The notes under the pieces: model-generated | Seen by the model: the letters and a program-made list of their open reading frames with translations, nothing else | Databases searched by the model: none | What the model was told of the DNA's origin: nothing | Assembly: GCA_965201085.1 (NCBI GenBank) | Contig: CBDAVS010000016.1 | Location: forward strand, 1 to 64,000 | Direction of reading: 5' to 3' | DNA length: 64,000 nt | Source of the DNA: JAPOUP01 sp965201085 | GTDB lineage: Bacteria > Pseudomonadota > Alphaproteobacteria > Rhodobacterales > Rhodobacteraceae | Shown: one piece after another, positions 17,772-27,293 of the stretch | Numbering within the stretch: position 1 is the stretch's first letter | Layout of the letters: each line of letters begins with the position of its first letter | Made by a program: the position numbers and the translations under genes

Positions 17772-18785
17772 CTAGTTCACCATCCCGACGATTTCATAGG
17801 TTCGCCTGAGAATAGGCGCGGCAATCATCCGGGCGCGTTCAGCGCCATGTTCAAGAATACGATCGATCTCCGCCGGATCCTCCGTCAGTCTGGCCATCTC
17901 TTCCGAAATCGGCGAAAGTCTGGAGACGGCGAGATCCACGAGGGCGGGCTTGAACATGGAAAACTGCTGGCCAGCATGGTCACGGATCACCGCTTCCGGT
18001 GTGGAATCCGCCAGGGCGGCGTAGATGTTGACGAGATTGCGGGCTTCCGGCCGGTCCCTGAGTCCGGCCATTTCAGAAGGCAGCGGATCCGGGTCGGTCC
18101 GGGCCCTTCGGATTTTCTTCGCGATGGTGTCGGCGCCGTCGGTCATGTTGATCCGGGACATATCGGACGGATCCGATTTCGACATCTTCCTCGATCCGTC
18201 CCGCAGGGACATGACACGGGTGGCGGCCCCTTCGATGACGGACTCGGTGATCGGGAAGAACCCGGTCCCGAAGTCATGGTTGAACCTGACCGCGATATCG
18301 CGGGTGAGTTCGAGGTGCTGTTTCTGGTCCTCGCCGACGGGAACGTGGGTCGCGTGGTAGACGAGGATGTCGGCGGCCATAAGCGCCGGATAGGCGAAGA
18401 GGCCGAGGGAGGCGTTCTCAGCGTTCTTTCCGGCCTTGTCCTTGAACTGGGTCATACGCCGCATCCAGCCCAGACGGGCGACACAGTTGAATATCCAGGC
18501 GAGTTGGGTGTGTTCGGCGACCCTTGACTGCCGGAACAGGACGCTCCGTTCGGGATCGATGCCCGAAGCGATGTAGCCGGCGCAGAGCTCCCGGGTGGCA
18601 TTCGCGAGCGCGGCCGGTTCCTGCCAGACGGTGATAGCGTGGAGATCCACGATGCAGTACACGGTCTCGTGGGTGCCCGCGTTCTGCAGCTGCACGAACC
18701 GTTTGATCGCTCCGAGGTAGTTGCCGAGCGTGAGACCACCCGACGGCTGGATGCCGGAGAACACGCGGGGGGTGAATTCAGGCAT
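17772..18785 (-). CDS. trpS: Tryptophanyl-tRNA synthetase
   Basis: 337 aa class I aminoacyl-tRNA synthetase that charges tRNA-Trp in the cytosol. The HIGH-type motif is TLGN (residues 19-22 in FSGIQPSGGLTLGNYLGA) and the KMSKS loop is intact (RKMSKSDPSD, near residue 200). I prefer ATG 18785 to ATG 18797 because GGAGAT lies five bases before it. It is divergent from the rhomboid-like gene with 71 bp between. Full length for the family. Confidence 0.95.
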   Translation of the reverse strand: MPEFTPRVFSGIQPSGGLTLGNYLGAIKRFVQLQNAGTHETVYCIVDLHAITVWQEPAALANATRELCAGYIASGIDPERSVLFRQSRVAEHTQLAWIFNCVARLGWMRRMTQFKDKAGKNAENASLGLFAYPALMAADILVYHATHVPVGEDQKQHLELTRDIAVRFNHDFGTGFFPITESVIEGAATRVMSLRDGSRKMSKSDPSDMSRINMTDGADTIAKKIRRARTDPDPLPSEMAGLRDRPEARNLVNIYAALADSTPEAVIRDHAGQQFSMFKPALVDLAVSRLSPISEEMARLTEDPAEIDRILEHGAERARMIAAPILRRTYEIVGMVN

Positions 18786-18856
18786 TGCGATCTCCATCTG
18801 GAAAACTGGGCCAACGTCGCGTATCGGAAGGCCCGGAAACCGTCAAGGAAGTGTCC

Positions 18857-19564
18857 ATGCGCCGACCACAGGACGAGAGCCCGGTGAACCACCTGCCGCC
18901 CGTCGTCGCGGCGGTGGCGGTGATGATATTCGCGGTCGAGGTGATGTTTCAGCTTGGAGAGCGTGGCGTCGCCGGCGGATCGGGCGGCGTTTCCTGGCGG
19001 AGGGACGCGCTGCTTCGGCATGGCTTCAGCGATGCGGCTTTTGACAGGATGCTGGATCTTTTGGTCTGGGATTCGACGACGTTGCTACGGATGCTGACCT
19101 ACGGCTTCGTTCATTACGGCATGATGCAGGCGCTGTTCGTCTGCGTTCTGGTGCTCGCGCTTGGTAAATGGGTCGGCGGGCATCTTTCACAACGGGCCAT
19201 TCTGGCGGTGCTGCTGGCCGCGGCTGTGTTCGGCGCGGCGATATATGGTTTGGTGCTGGATACGCCTTACGTGCTGGTGGGGGGATTTCCGGCGGCGTAT
19301 GGTTTGATCGGTGCGTTCACGTTTCTGCTCTGGGCGCGGCTCGCTGACACCGGAGGGCCGAGGGGGCGGGCGTTTACGCTGATCGGAGTGCTTGTCGCGA
19401 TCCAGCTGGCGTTCAGCCTGGTGGGCGGGTTTCTGGCGGGCGGTTCGGGTTTCGGCATGGACTGGGTGGCGGATATCGCGGGTTTCGCGGCGGGCTTCGG
19501 GGTGACGGTGGTGGTCAGTCCGGGTGGCTGGTCTCTCATGATGCGGCGGCTGCGGGATCGGTAG
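18857..19564 (+). CDS. Rhomboid-like membrane protein, probably catalytically dead
   Basis: 235 aa with about six membrane helices. The usual rhomboid GxSGxxG active-site motif reads GGFPAAYGLIGAF, so the serine is replaced, and the helix-6 region (DWVADIAGFAAGFG) lacks the catalytic His. The start at 18857 follows AAGGAAG. Rhomboid-like genes next to trpS occur in Rhodobacterales. Likely a pseudoprotease with a binding or chaperone role, by analogy with other inactive rhomboids. Confidence 0.75.
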   Translation: MRRPQDESPVNHLPPVVAAVAVMIFAVEVMFQLGERGVAGGSGGVSWRRDALLRHGFSDAAFDRMLDLLVWDSTTLLRMLTYGFVHYGMMQALFVCVLVLALGKWVGGHLSQRAILAVLLAAAVFGAAIYGLVLDTPYVLVGGFPAAYGLIGAFTFLLWARLADTGGPRGRAFTLIGVLVAIQLAFSLVGGFLAGGSGFGMDWVADIAGFAAGFGVTVVVSPGGWSLMMRRLRDR

Positions 19565-19574
19565 CCGCCGGGCC

Positions 19575-19688
19575 GGGCGCTCGTTCGTTCGCATTGTAGT
19601 TCGAATTTCGTCGCGGTTCCAGAGTCCTCATACTGGCCTTCAGCACGGCGATCCGCTAGTCGAATTCGTGAATGTCCGGCGTCGCCAT
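19575..19688 (-). pseudogene. Small coiled-coil/TM family remnant with in-frame stop
   Basis: From ATG 19688 it reads MATPDIHEFD, a TAG stop, then RIAVLKASMRTLEPRRN, matching MATPDIHELDRR at 54974 and RIAVATMDERMKTMEA at 46920. The anchor helix is not present; the rhomboid-like gene ends 10 bp away. Confidence 0.5.
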
Positions 19689-19689
19689 G

Positions 19690-20427
19690 CCCTTATACCA
19701 GGTTCCCGCGGCATCCGGGTCAAACCGTCCGGAATTGAAGGAATTGGAGCCATCGGCGGAGCCAAAAAGCTTCTCCGGGCGTTCCAGAGTAGCAGTCAGC
19801 ACCGCCGGGAGCGGCGCGCAGGGAACAGGTTCTGCAACGGCTACCGGACGGATATACCGGAGGTGTCGCGCACGCGGCGAAAGTTTCATTCACCATAAAC
19901 CGAGTTCGGGGGTGTATGAGAATATTTCGTGGATTCAGGTTGCGGCCTTCCGTCGGTGGAAGCCGTCCATCCGGTCGTCCAGATCACGCTATCCCATCGC
20001 GACTGTCGCGTTCGCGCTCCTGCCGGACCGCCGTCCGCCACCTTTCTCCATGCGGTGGGCCGCGGGATGGACCTGCGGCCCGCCCCGACCGACGGGTGGG
20101 CCGGACGCGCGCAACCGGTGGCGTGGGACGGGAAGGGATCCGACTCCACGGGATATTTTGGCGCCCGGTTCAGGGGTTCTCTGTCCGGTTCATTTCCTCC
20201 CCGGGTTCCTTCGTTGGCGGAAAGCCTGGGCACGCCGTCCAGGTCGCGGCGAGCAACAGTGCTCGGCATAACATCCGTAGCCAGTCGGGCCGCCGTGCCT
20301 GATCCATTGCGTCAGAAATGGTCGTATCGTAGCCGGACATCTCGGGTTTTGGGCGATCCGAGGTTGCTTTTCGGGGCGCGGCAGATCCATGGATAGCGGT
20401 GAAAGGACCGAACCGATGATCGGGCAC
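19690..20427. other. No recognisable gene
   Basis: Several overlapping open frames on both strands, none with a known motif, a convincing start or consistent codon use. Looks like decayed DNA. Confidence 0.4.
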
Positions 20428-20813
20428 GAGCCCACGGATTTCATCCAGGCGGGGGGGGTGAACACCCAGATCGCCGAGGCCACCATCAGGACGGTCAACG
20501 GCGGCGTCGTGGCGGCATCGGCCACGAGGCTCAATCTCGGGCGCACGGGAAAAGACTCGATAACCGCATCACCGTAGATGCGGTATAGCCCGAACGGCGC
20601 ATCACGGAACCTAGTGGAAAGATCGATACGAAGTTCGAAGAGCTTCGTGGCGAGATCGGAGATTTTCGCGTTGCGGTCGAATGGGTATGAACCGAGATTC
20701 AGAGCGGCGTGAATCGGACCGCAGGGAACCCGATCATTGCGATGGGTCTGGTGTCGGTCGCTGCGAGCCTGTTCGAAGTCGTGCGCCCGATTCTGGAGCG
20801 GATGCTCGGCTAA
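20428..20813 (+). pseudogene. DUF1640 (CCDC90-like) coiled-coil membrane protein, broken
   Basis: Text in successive frames reads DFIQAGGVNTQIAEATIRTV, then KRLDNRITVDAV-stop-PERRI, then KIDTKFEELRGEIGDFRVAV, then GNPIIAMGLVSVAASLFEVV to a stop at 20813. This is the DUF1640 layout: an N-terminal helix pair, a coiled coil and a C-terminal membrane helix. At least two frameshifts and a stop. It is similar in architecture to, but distinct from, the small MAEPD-type family. Confidence 0.55.
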
Positions 20814-21779
20814 GGGCGCAGGTGCGCGTGGCGTTCTTTGTGGAAGCCGGTTCTTACCGCGCCTCCCACCGCTGTAGCGGCATCCACGAACGGGAATCCG
20901 CGAGGTTCCACCCGATCGGAACCCTGGCCCCTTCCAATGATATTGTGATCCTGTTGACCATAGGCGTTTCATTCGCTGACGGCATGACCTGCCACCCCGC
21001 GTGCTGTCGAGCACAAACCGAACCTCATTCGTCTGACGGGCCGAATTTTGTGACAGCCATTCGTTGCGACATCTACGCCTGCGCTTCGGATCGCATCCGT
21101 TCGCGGATGACGATGGGAGAGCCGCACTGGCGCGGCAACCGTCGTCCGCACGACCCACGAAGGTCTCCGGGAGCGCGCATGAAACAGGCCAGCGGCAACG
21201 TCATGCCGGACGGGCATCCCGCCAATGATCCATGTAGGCCGCTGAAAGATCCCCCGACGCTGGCTCCGAATGAAGTGCGGTTGCCCGGAGAATGCGTCGC
21301 ATGGCCGGCGCTACAGGGCGATGCCACCCTGCGAGCGCATGGCGGTGCCGGTGGAGACCATGGCCGTCAAAGCGGGGGAGCCGTGAGCGCACCGTACCCA
21401 CATGAGGGACTCGCGGTCCATACCGAGGCCTTCGCCCGCCCGCGTGTTCCCGCCGCGGCGACGCTCGGCGCCCTCCTGGAATGGGGTCACTTCAGGAAAA
21501 CGTTCTGTGACGACTACCGGCGGCTGGGAATGCGCATGCGGTCCGGGGTCATCGTTTCCGCTCGTGTTCTGTTTTCTTTCAGTCCGGATAACCGATTCGG
21601 CCCGGAATGCCTATGAACGGGAATTTTCGACATTCTCCCCAGGATTAAATGACCCCGGCGCCACGCCGCAGTCCGCTTCGCACATTCATGCGGAGCCCGC
21701 ACATCTTTCTCCGCAGGCGATTCCAGGGTTGTCGCGCCGCTTGATCCAGACTCTGACGCCCTGACCGAGTGACGGCGTT
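20814..21779. other. No recognisable gene; broken synteny after pdxJ
   Basis: In Rhodobacterales pdxJ is usually followed by acpS, lepB and rnc. Here the 966 bp after the pdxJ stop hold only short overlapping frames without motifs. A rearrangement or decay breaks the usual cluster here. Confidence 0.4.
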
Positions 21780-22544
21780 TCAGGTGGCCGCGGCTTCCGC
21801 ACGGACCTCGTCCATAAGTCTGCGCATCTCCTGAATCGCCGGCGCAAGTCCGCGGAATACCGCCTCTCCGATCAGGAAGTGGCCGATATTCAACTCGACG
21901 ACTTCAGGTAAACCGGCAACCGGCTTGACCGTGTCGTAAGTCAGGCCATGGCCCACATGCACCTCAAGCCCAAGGGAATGCGCAAAAGCCGACATATCAA
22001 GCAGCCTTGTGAACTCCTTCCGCGCATCCTCGAACCTTCCTTCGGAACAGGCGTCGCAATATGCACCCGAGTGCAGCTCCACCACATCGGCGCCAATTCG
22101 GTGAGCCGCCTCGACCTGACGGGGATCGGTGGCGATGAAGATCGACACCCTGCAGCCGGCATCGGCAAGCGGTGCGATGAAATGCGCAAGCCAGTTTTCC
22201 TCACGGGAAACCTCGAACCCACCCTCCGTCGTCCGCTCCTCGCGCTTCTCGGGCACGATGCAGACCGCATGCGGACGATGGCGCAGGGCGATTCCCTGCA
22301 TCTCGGGAGTCGGGGCCATTTCAAGATTCAAGGGCAACGATAGATGCGCCATCAAACGCTCGATATCCTCATCCGAAATATGCCGCCGGTCCTCACGGAG
22401 ATGCGCGGTTATTCCGTCAGCCCCCGCCTCCTCCGCAATTCTCGCAGCCCTGACAGGATCCGGATACGCCGAGCCCCGGGCGTTCCGTACCGTCGCAACG
22501 TGATCAATGTTCACTCCAAGCCGAAGTCTGCACAATGGTTCCAT
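21780..22544 (-). CDS. pdxJ: Pyridoxine 5'-phosphate synthase
   Basis: 254 aa. Condenses 3-amino-2-oxopropyl phosphate with 1-deoxyxylulose 5-phosphate in the DXP-dependent route to vitamin B6. Conserved text: LGVNIDHVATVRNARGSAYP at the start, GADGITAHLREDRRHI, ELHSGAYCDA and GLEVHVGHGLTYDTV (catalytic His and Glu positions of the TIM barrel). GGAG lies 5 bp before ATG 22544. Last gene of the folK-rpoZ-rel-DUF2062-pdxJ operon, 10 bp after DUF2062. Confidence 0.96.
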   Translation of the reverse strand: MEPLCRLRLGVNIDHVATVRNARGSAYPDPVRAARIAEEAGADGITAHLREDRRHISDEDIERLMAHLSLPLNLEMAPTPEMQGIALRHRPHAVCIVPEKREERTTEGGFEVSREENWLAHFIAPLADAGCRVSIFIATDPRQVEAAHRIGADVVELHSGAYCDACSEGRFEDARKEFTRLLDMSAFAHSLGLEVHVGHGLTYDTVKPVAGLPEVVELNIGHFLIGEAVFRGLAPAIQEMRRLMDEVRAEAAAT

Positions 22545-22554
22545 AACCGCTCCT

Positions 22555-23256
22555 TCAATGGTCCTTACCGCGCCTCATCCCGGGATTCGACGGCACCGAT
22601 GGGGCCGGGTCGCCCGCAGCCGCCATCCTGGCCTGTTTCAGCGCTTTCTGCCGTTTCAGGAATTTCTCCCTCATCTTCCGAACCCGGCGTTTCCGGTAGG
22701 CACCGACTGCGGGCACGGTCAGCAGATAGGCCACCGTCGAAGCGATGATACCGGGAACGATCCCTCCCACGATATAGGGCAGGAAAACCTGTTGGAAAAA
22801 CTCACGCAGCTGACTCCATTCCATCACTTCATCGGTGAAGATGGCGGCGACGTTGCGCCATAGCTCGACGGTCGTACGGCTGAATTCCGCGAAAACCTGA
22901 TGCAGCGGCACCTGTATCTGCACACCTAGTATCCAACCACCGAGTTCCAGACAGAACGCCGCAATGATCGGGAACGTCAATGGATTGCCGATAAAGGTCG
23001 ACAGAAGCGCGGCCACGATGTTGCCCTGCATAATGAACGCCAGCACCGCCGCGAACAGGAAATGCAGTCCAAACAGAGGAGTGAAACAGACGAACACCCC
23101 TGCCGCCACTCCCCGCGCGATCCGGTGCGGTGGGTCGGGCAGACGGCGTAGACGGTGCACGATATAATACGAAGCGCGCTTCCACCCGCCCCTCGGATAT
23201 AGGAACTGGCCCATTACCTGCAGCCAGCTGCGTGCGTCCCTACGTTTGAACACCAC
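22555..23256 (-). CDS. DUF2062 domain membrane protein
   Basis: 233 aa inner-membrane protein. IARGVAAGVFVCFTPLFGLH and STFIGNPLTFPIIAAFCLEL are the DUF2062 core with two or three helices; the C-terminus is basic and cytosolic (RKRRVRKMREKFLKRQKA). GTG start at 23256. The family is of unknown function and constantly sits between rel and pdxJ in Rhodobacterales. Gaps of 20 and 10 bp to the neighbours indicate one transcript. Confidence 0.85.
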   Translation of the reverse strand: MVFKRRDARSWLQVMGQFLYPRGGWKRASYYIVHRLRRLPDPPHRIARGVAAGVFVCFTPLFGLHFLFAAVLAFIMQGNIVAALLSTFIGNPLTFPIIAAFCLELGGWILGVQIQVPLHQVFAEFSRTTVELWRNVAAIFTDEVMEWSQLREFFQQVFLPYIVGGIVPGIIASTVAYLLTVPAVGAYRKRRVRKMREKFLKRQKALKQARMAAAGDPAPSVPSNPGMRRGKDH

Positions 23257-23276
23257 CCCTGATCCGCCGCTCCTGT

Positions 23277-25418
23277 CTACGGCCTAGGCCCGCGCTTCAG
23301 ATCCCGGTGCCGGTCGATCGAAGCGACGTCGCTTTCCGCTTCGAGTGACAGCACAACGGCGTGAAGATGCTCCGCATCCCTGAGATCCACATCAACGATC
23401 AGTTTGTAGAAATCCGGTTTCCGGTCGACGAACTCAAGATCCGATATGTTCGCGTGCTGCTCTCCGATCAACGTGCAGACCCGGCCAAGAACACCCGCGA
23501 AATTGGAAATCGTGATGTCGAAGCTGACGGTATGGACCGCGGGATGTGACCCGGAATGCCAGTGTAGATCAACCCAGCGATCCGACTGGTCCTCGAATTC
23601 CCGAAGGGCCGGACAGTCTATGGCATGGACGAAAACTCCCTTACCGCGATAGCTGATCCCTGCGATGCGCTCACCCGGCACCGGCTGGCAGCAATCCGCC
23701 CGTTCGAAGTTCTGACCCGTGGCGAGCCCGACCACCGCCCGGGCCGCGTCGATTTCCTCACCGGTTCGTGGAGCGAGCGTGGGATAAAGCGTCCTGACCA
23801 CTTCGTTCCCGCTGATGCGCGCGCGGCCGAGTTCATTCAGCAGTTCCTGACTGTCCCTTTTTCCCAACTGACGCGCCGCGGTCTGAAGCGCCTTCTCCGT
23901 AGCGCGCTTACCGACGTGTTCGAACGCGACCCTCGCCAGCTCCCGCCCCAGTCTGACAAAGCGTTCACGCTCCTCTTCACGCAATGAACGCCGGATCGCC
24001 GAACCGGCCCTGCCCGTCTTTACCATGGTTTCCCACTCCGCGTGCGGGCGCTGTCCCTCGGCCGTGATTATCTCTACCATCTGGCCATTCCTGATGCGGG
24101 TCCAAAGCGGCACGCGCTCATGGTCGATCTTGGCGCCGACGCATTTATCGCCGATCCGGGTATGAATCGCATAGGCGAAGTCCAGCGGAGTCGCACCGAG
24201 CGGCAGTTTGACGACATCTCCCCGAGGCGTGAAACAGAACACCTTGTCGGCGTACATTTCAAGTTTCACGTCCTCCATGAACCCATCATCGCTGTCACCC
24301 GACGTCAGACGCTCGGTCAGGTCCGCAATCCATTTCGTCGGGTCCACGGCGAAAGGATTCCCCGCCCTCACACCATCTCGATAGGACCAGTGAGCGGCGA
24401 CACCGCTCTCTGCGACATCATGCATCTGACGGGTTCGAATCTGGATTTCGACGCGTTTGCCCGCCCGTCCGGATACAGTCGTATGGATGGAACGGTATCC
24501 GTTGGATTTGGGCTGGCTGATATAATCCTTGAACCTGCCCGGTACGGCGCGCCATCTTTGATGCATCGCGCCAAGGATCCTGTAGCAGTCATCCTTTCCA
24601 TCGACCAGCACGCGGAAGCCATAGATGTCGGAAAGACGGGCGAAACTCAGCTTCTTTTCCTGCATCTTTCGCCATATGGAATACGGCTTCTTGGCACGGC
24701 CTATCACCTCCGCTGCGATGCCGACGCGCGACAGTTCGGTCTCGATGTCGGCGGTGATCTGCTCGATCACATCGCCGGTTTCCTTCTGAAGCTTGACGAA
24801 GCGGCGCATGATCGACACGCGACCATCGGGATTCAACACGCTGAAGGCGAGGTCCTCGAGTTCGTCCCGCATCCACTGCATCCCCATCCGGCCTGCAAGC
24901 GGTGCGAATATCTCCATCGTTTCGCGGGCCTTCTGCTTCTGTTTTTCCGCATTGAGGTGCTTGATCGTACGCATATTGTGCAGCCGATCCGCCAGTTTGA
25001 CCAGGATAACGCGCGCGTCCTTCGACATCGCAAGCAGAAGCTTGCGGAAATTCTCGGCCTGCTCCGTCCCGAAGCCGGAGAGCTGGAGATTGGTGAGCTT
25101 GGTGACGCCATCGACGAGCATGGCGATCTCATCACCGAAGCGGCGCCGGGTCTGCGCGAAGGTCGACTTCGTATCCTCGATCGTATCGTGAAGAAGCGCC
25201 GTCACGATGGTCTGGTCGTCGAGCCGCATATCCGTAAGGATATATGCCACTTCGACCGGATGTACGAAATACGGTTCACCCGACCGCCGGAACTGACCCC
25301 GGTGCATCCGCTCGCTGTATGCGTAGGCGGCGCGAATCAGGGAGGCATCGGATCTGGAGTTATATGCCTTGATCTTTTCGACCAGATCCTCGAAACCGAT
25401 CAAACGATCCAGCGCCAT
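23277..25418 (-). CDS. rel: Bifunctional (p)ppGpp synthetase/hydrolase
   Basis: 713 aa stringent-response enzyme. The hydrolase HD domain is intact (LLHDTIEDT, HD at residues 77-78). The synthetase domain has YGFRVLVDGKDDCYRILGAM and RFKDYISQPKSNGYRSIHTT; the RFKD motif is the RXKD type of bifunctional Rel/SpoT enzymes. Then TGS (VFCFTPRGDVVKLPLGATPL), a zinc-finger-like region with CCQPVPGE, and a C-terminal ACT domain (DITISNFAGVLGRVCTLIGE). Single Rel/SpoT enzymes of this type are normal in alphaproteobacteria. 15 bp after rpoZ. Confidence 0.96.
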   Translation of the reverse strand: MALDRLIGFEDLVEKIKAYNSRSDASLIRAAYAYSERMHRGQFRRSGEPYFVHPVEVAYILTDMRLDDQTIVTALLHDTIEDTKSTFAQTRRRFGDEIAMLVDGVTKLTNLQLSGFGTEQAENFRKLLLAMSKDARVILVKLADRLHNMRTIKHLNAEKQKQKARETMEIFAPLAGRMGMQWMRDELEDLAFSVLNPDGRVSIMRRFVKLQKETGDVIEQITADIETELSRVGIAAEVIGRAKKPYSIWRKMQEKKLSFARLSDIYGFRVLVDGKDDCYRILGAMHQRWRAVPGRFKDYISQPKSNGYRSIHTTVSGRAGKRVEIQIRTRQMHDVAESGVAAHWSYRDGVRAGNPFAVDPTKWIADLTERLTSGDSDDGFMEDVKLEMYADKVFCFTPRGDVVKLPLGATPLDFAYAIHTRIGDKCVGAKIDHERVPLWTRIRNGQMVEIITAEGQRPHAEWETMVKTGRAGSAIRRSLREEERERFVRLGRELARVAFEHVGKRATEKALQTAARQLGKRDSQELLNELGRARISGNEVVRTLYPTLAPRTGEEIDAARAVVGLATGQNFERADCCQPVPGERIAGISYRGKGVFVHAIDCPALREFEDQSDRWVDLHWHSGSHPAVHTVSFDITISNFAGVLGRVCTLIGEQHANISDLEFVDRKPDFYKLIVDVDLRDAEHLHAVVLSLEAESDVASIDRHRDLKRGPRP

Positions 25419-25433
25419 AGCTGTGGCCTTCTT

Positions 25434-25784
25434 CTATCCCGGACCCTGCGCGGCCATGAGGGCGCGAAGCCGGTCTTCGGTCAGATCGTCGTCGACGGGA
25501 CGATCGTTTTCCATGTCCAAGGGCAGCGACATCTGAACGTCTTCGGGTCTGTCAACCTCGTTCTCGTTCTGGTGGCTCGCGATCATCCGCTCGCGCAGAT
25601 CCTCGGCGCTCTGCGCCTCGTCGGCGATCTCACGAAGCGCAACGACAGGGTTTTTGTCATTGTCGCGGTCAACGGTAATCGGCTCACCCGTCGAAATCTC
25701 CCTTGCGCGGTAACTCGCAAGCATTACGAGATCGAAACGGTTTGGAACCTTGTCAACGCAGTCTTCGACCGTAACGCGGGCCAT
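25434..25784 (-). CDS. rpoZ: RNA polymerase omega subunit
   Basis: 116 aa. MARVTVEDCVDKVPNRFDLV then LASYRAREISTGEPITVDRD is the omega core that wraps the beta-prime C-terminus. The start at 25784 is set by GGAGAGACC just upstream; the longer frame to 25967 has no support. The tail is long and acidic, as in many alphaproteobacteria. Co-transcribed with rel, consistent with ppGpp acting through omega. Confidence 0.95.
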   Translation of the reverse strand: MARVTVEDCVDKVPNRFDLVMLASYRAREISTGEPITVDRDNDKNPVVALREIADEAQSAEDLRERMIASHQNENEVDRPEDVQMSLPLDMENDRPVDDDLTEDRLRALMAAQGPG

Positions 25785-25828
25785 GGTCTCTCCATATTCT
25801 GTGACGGGAAAGCGGTGAAAGGTTGCCC

Positions 25829-26488
25829 TTAAGCCGTCGAATTGCGCTTGGCAAGTGAAATGGGGGCGGTTTCGGACGTTGGCAGTGATTTGATGACGGC
25901 TTTTTCCTCCATCGGCAGCGAGTTGTGCATCTGCGCCACCGTCCGTCCGGTAATCGGGTGTCGCCATTCGGGTGCGACCTCAAAAAGCGGAACCAGCACG
26001 AAGGCGCGATCCTGCAGCCTGGGATGGGGGAGTATCAGTTCGTCGGGCGCTCGAAGTCGTTGGAGTTCAGGTGAGAGGTCGCGCCATGATCCATGGGTTT
26101 CCGCATCCGGCAGGACCATGTCCCCGAAAGCGATCAGATCAAGATCCAGGGTTCGACGCCCCCAGCGGGTGTAACGCCTACGTCCGAATTCGATTTCGAT
26201 CACGTTCAGGATTTTCAATACCGCGTGAGCTCCGATCGGTGCCGAGACCACCACCGCGGCATTGGTGTAGTCGGGTCCTGCGCCTTTCGGAAAACAGGGG
26301 GTGGTGTAAATTCGACTTGCCCTCTCGACCTTCAGCGGTGGTCTCTCCATTCTGCGCATCGCCGCCAGCAATGTTTCCGCCGGCGAGCCGTATCGGCTTG
26401 GAATATTTCCCCCGAGTGCGACGAGAGCCTGTGCCGGCGTTTCGATCCCACACTGCGACGTTTCGCCGATGTCGGTTGTCTTGGGCAT
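25829..26488 (-). CDS. folK: 6-hydroxymethyl-7,8-dihydropterin pyrophosphokinase
   Basis: 219 aa folate enzyme. ALVALGGNIPSRYGSPAETL is the HPPK start (LGSN-type loop), then YTTPCFPKGAGPDYTNAAVV, then FGRRRYTRWGRRTLDLDLIA with the ATP/Mg-binding DLDL, and ELILPHPRLQDRAFVLVPLF. The C-terminal extension after PEWRHPITGRTV is longer than usual and low in complexity. First gene of the operon reaching pdxJ; divergent from the NYN gene. Confidence 0.95.
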   Translation of the reverse strand: MPKTTDIGETSQCGIETPAQALVALGGNIPSRYGSPAETLLAAMRRMERPPLKVERASRIYTTPCFPKGAGPDYTNAAVVVSAPIGAHAVLKILNVIEIEFGRRRYTRWGRRTLDLDLIAFGDMVLPDAETHGSWRDLSPELQRLRAPDELILPHPRLQDRAFVLVPLFEVAPEWRHPITGRTVAQMHNSLPMEEKAVIKSLPTSETAPISLAKRNSTA

Positions 26489-26606
26489 TGAATTCGATCC
26501 CGTCTCCCATTACCGTTTCGATGCTGAATTCATGCGCCAGGGGCAATTCATTCAGTCAGGCATTGAACCATCATCTTTGCGATATGGATAATCGAAAGGA
26601 ATACGA

Positions 26607-27167
26607 ATGTTCTACCGGGACGAGCGGCTGGCATTGTTCATTGACGGGTCGAATCTCTATGCGGCGGCGAAGGCGCTGGGTTTCGATATAGATTACAAGC
26701 TTCTGCGGCAGGAATTCATGCGCCGCGGGAAGTTGCTTCGTGCATTCTACTATACGGCTCTTCTCGAAAGCGAGGACTACTCACCGATCCGGCCCCTGGT
26801 AGACTGGCTTAACTACAACGGGTTCTCGATGGTAACGAAACCCGCCAAAGAGTTCATCGACAGCATGGGACGTCGGAAAGTCAAGGGCAACATGGACATC
26901 GAACTGGCCGTGGACGCGATGGAACTCGCCCCGCATGTCGACCATATGGTGCTGTTTTCCGGCGACGGCGACTTCCGTCCGCTTGTCGACGCCCTGCAGC
27001 GCAAAGGAGTTCGTGTATCGGTTGTTTCGACGATACGAAGCCAGCCTCCGATGATCGCCGATGAACTGCGCCGGCAGGCGGACAATTTCATAGAACTGGA
27101 AGAACTGAAGGACGTCATTGGCCGTCCGCCGCGTGAGATCGAGGCAATTTCCACCATCCATGACTGA
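26607..27167 (+). CDS. NYN-domain (LabA/DUF88-like) nuclease
   Basis: 186 aa PIN-like fold. Acidic residues typical of NYN domains are visible: D in LALFIDGSNLY, D in KGNMDIELAVDAM, and D in VLFSGDGDFRPLVDAL. These probably bind metal for RNA cleavage. Its place divergent from folK is conserved in Rhodobacterales. Substrate unknown. Confidence 0.88.
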   Translation: MFYRDERLALFIDGSNLYAAAKALGFDIDYKLLRQEFMRRGKLLRAFYYTALLESEDYSPIRPLVDWLNYNGFSMVTKPAKEFIDSMGRRKVKGNMDIELAVDAMELAPHVDHMVLFSGDGDFRPLVDALQRKGVRVSVVSTIRSQPPMIADELRRQADNFIELEELKDVIGRPPREIEAISTIHD

Positions 27168-27293
27168 TCCACCATGGAGCGCGGCGTCGCTCCGCCAGGA
27201 CATCCTGTGGGCGAATTGATCTGGACGCGTCGAAAAGTCTGGCATTCAGGTGGCGAACCTGCTATTCTGTGACCGTATCAAGGATGATTGAAA

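Noticed and set aside
20389..20577. 62-aa plus-strand ORF as an independent gene
   Set aside because: It is better read as the first segment of the frameshifted DUF1640 pseudogene.
24042..25832. 596-codon plus-strand frame opposite rel/spoT and rpoZ
   Set aside because: Shadow of well-identified housekeeping genes.
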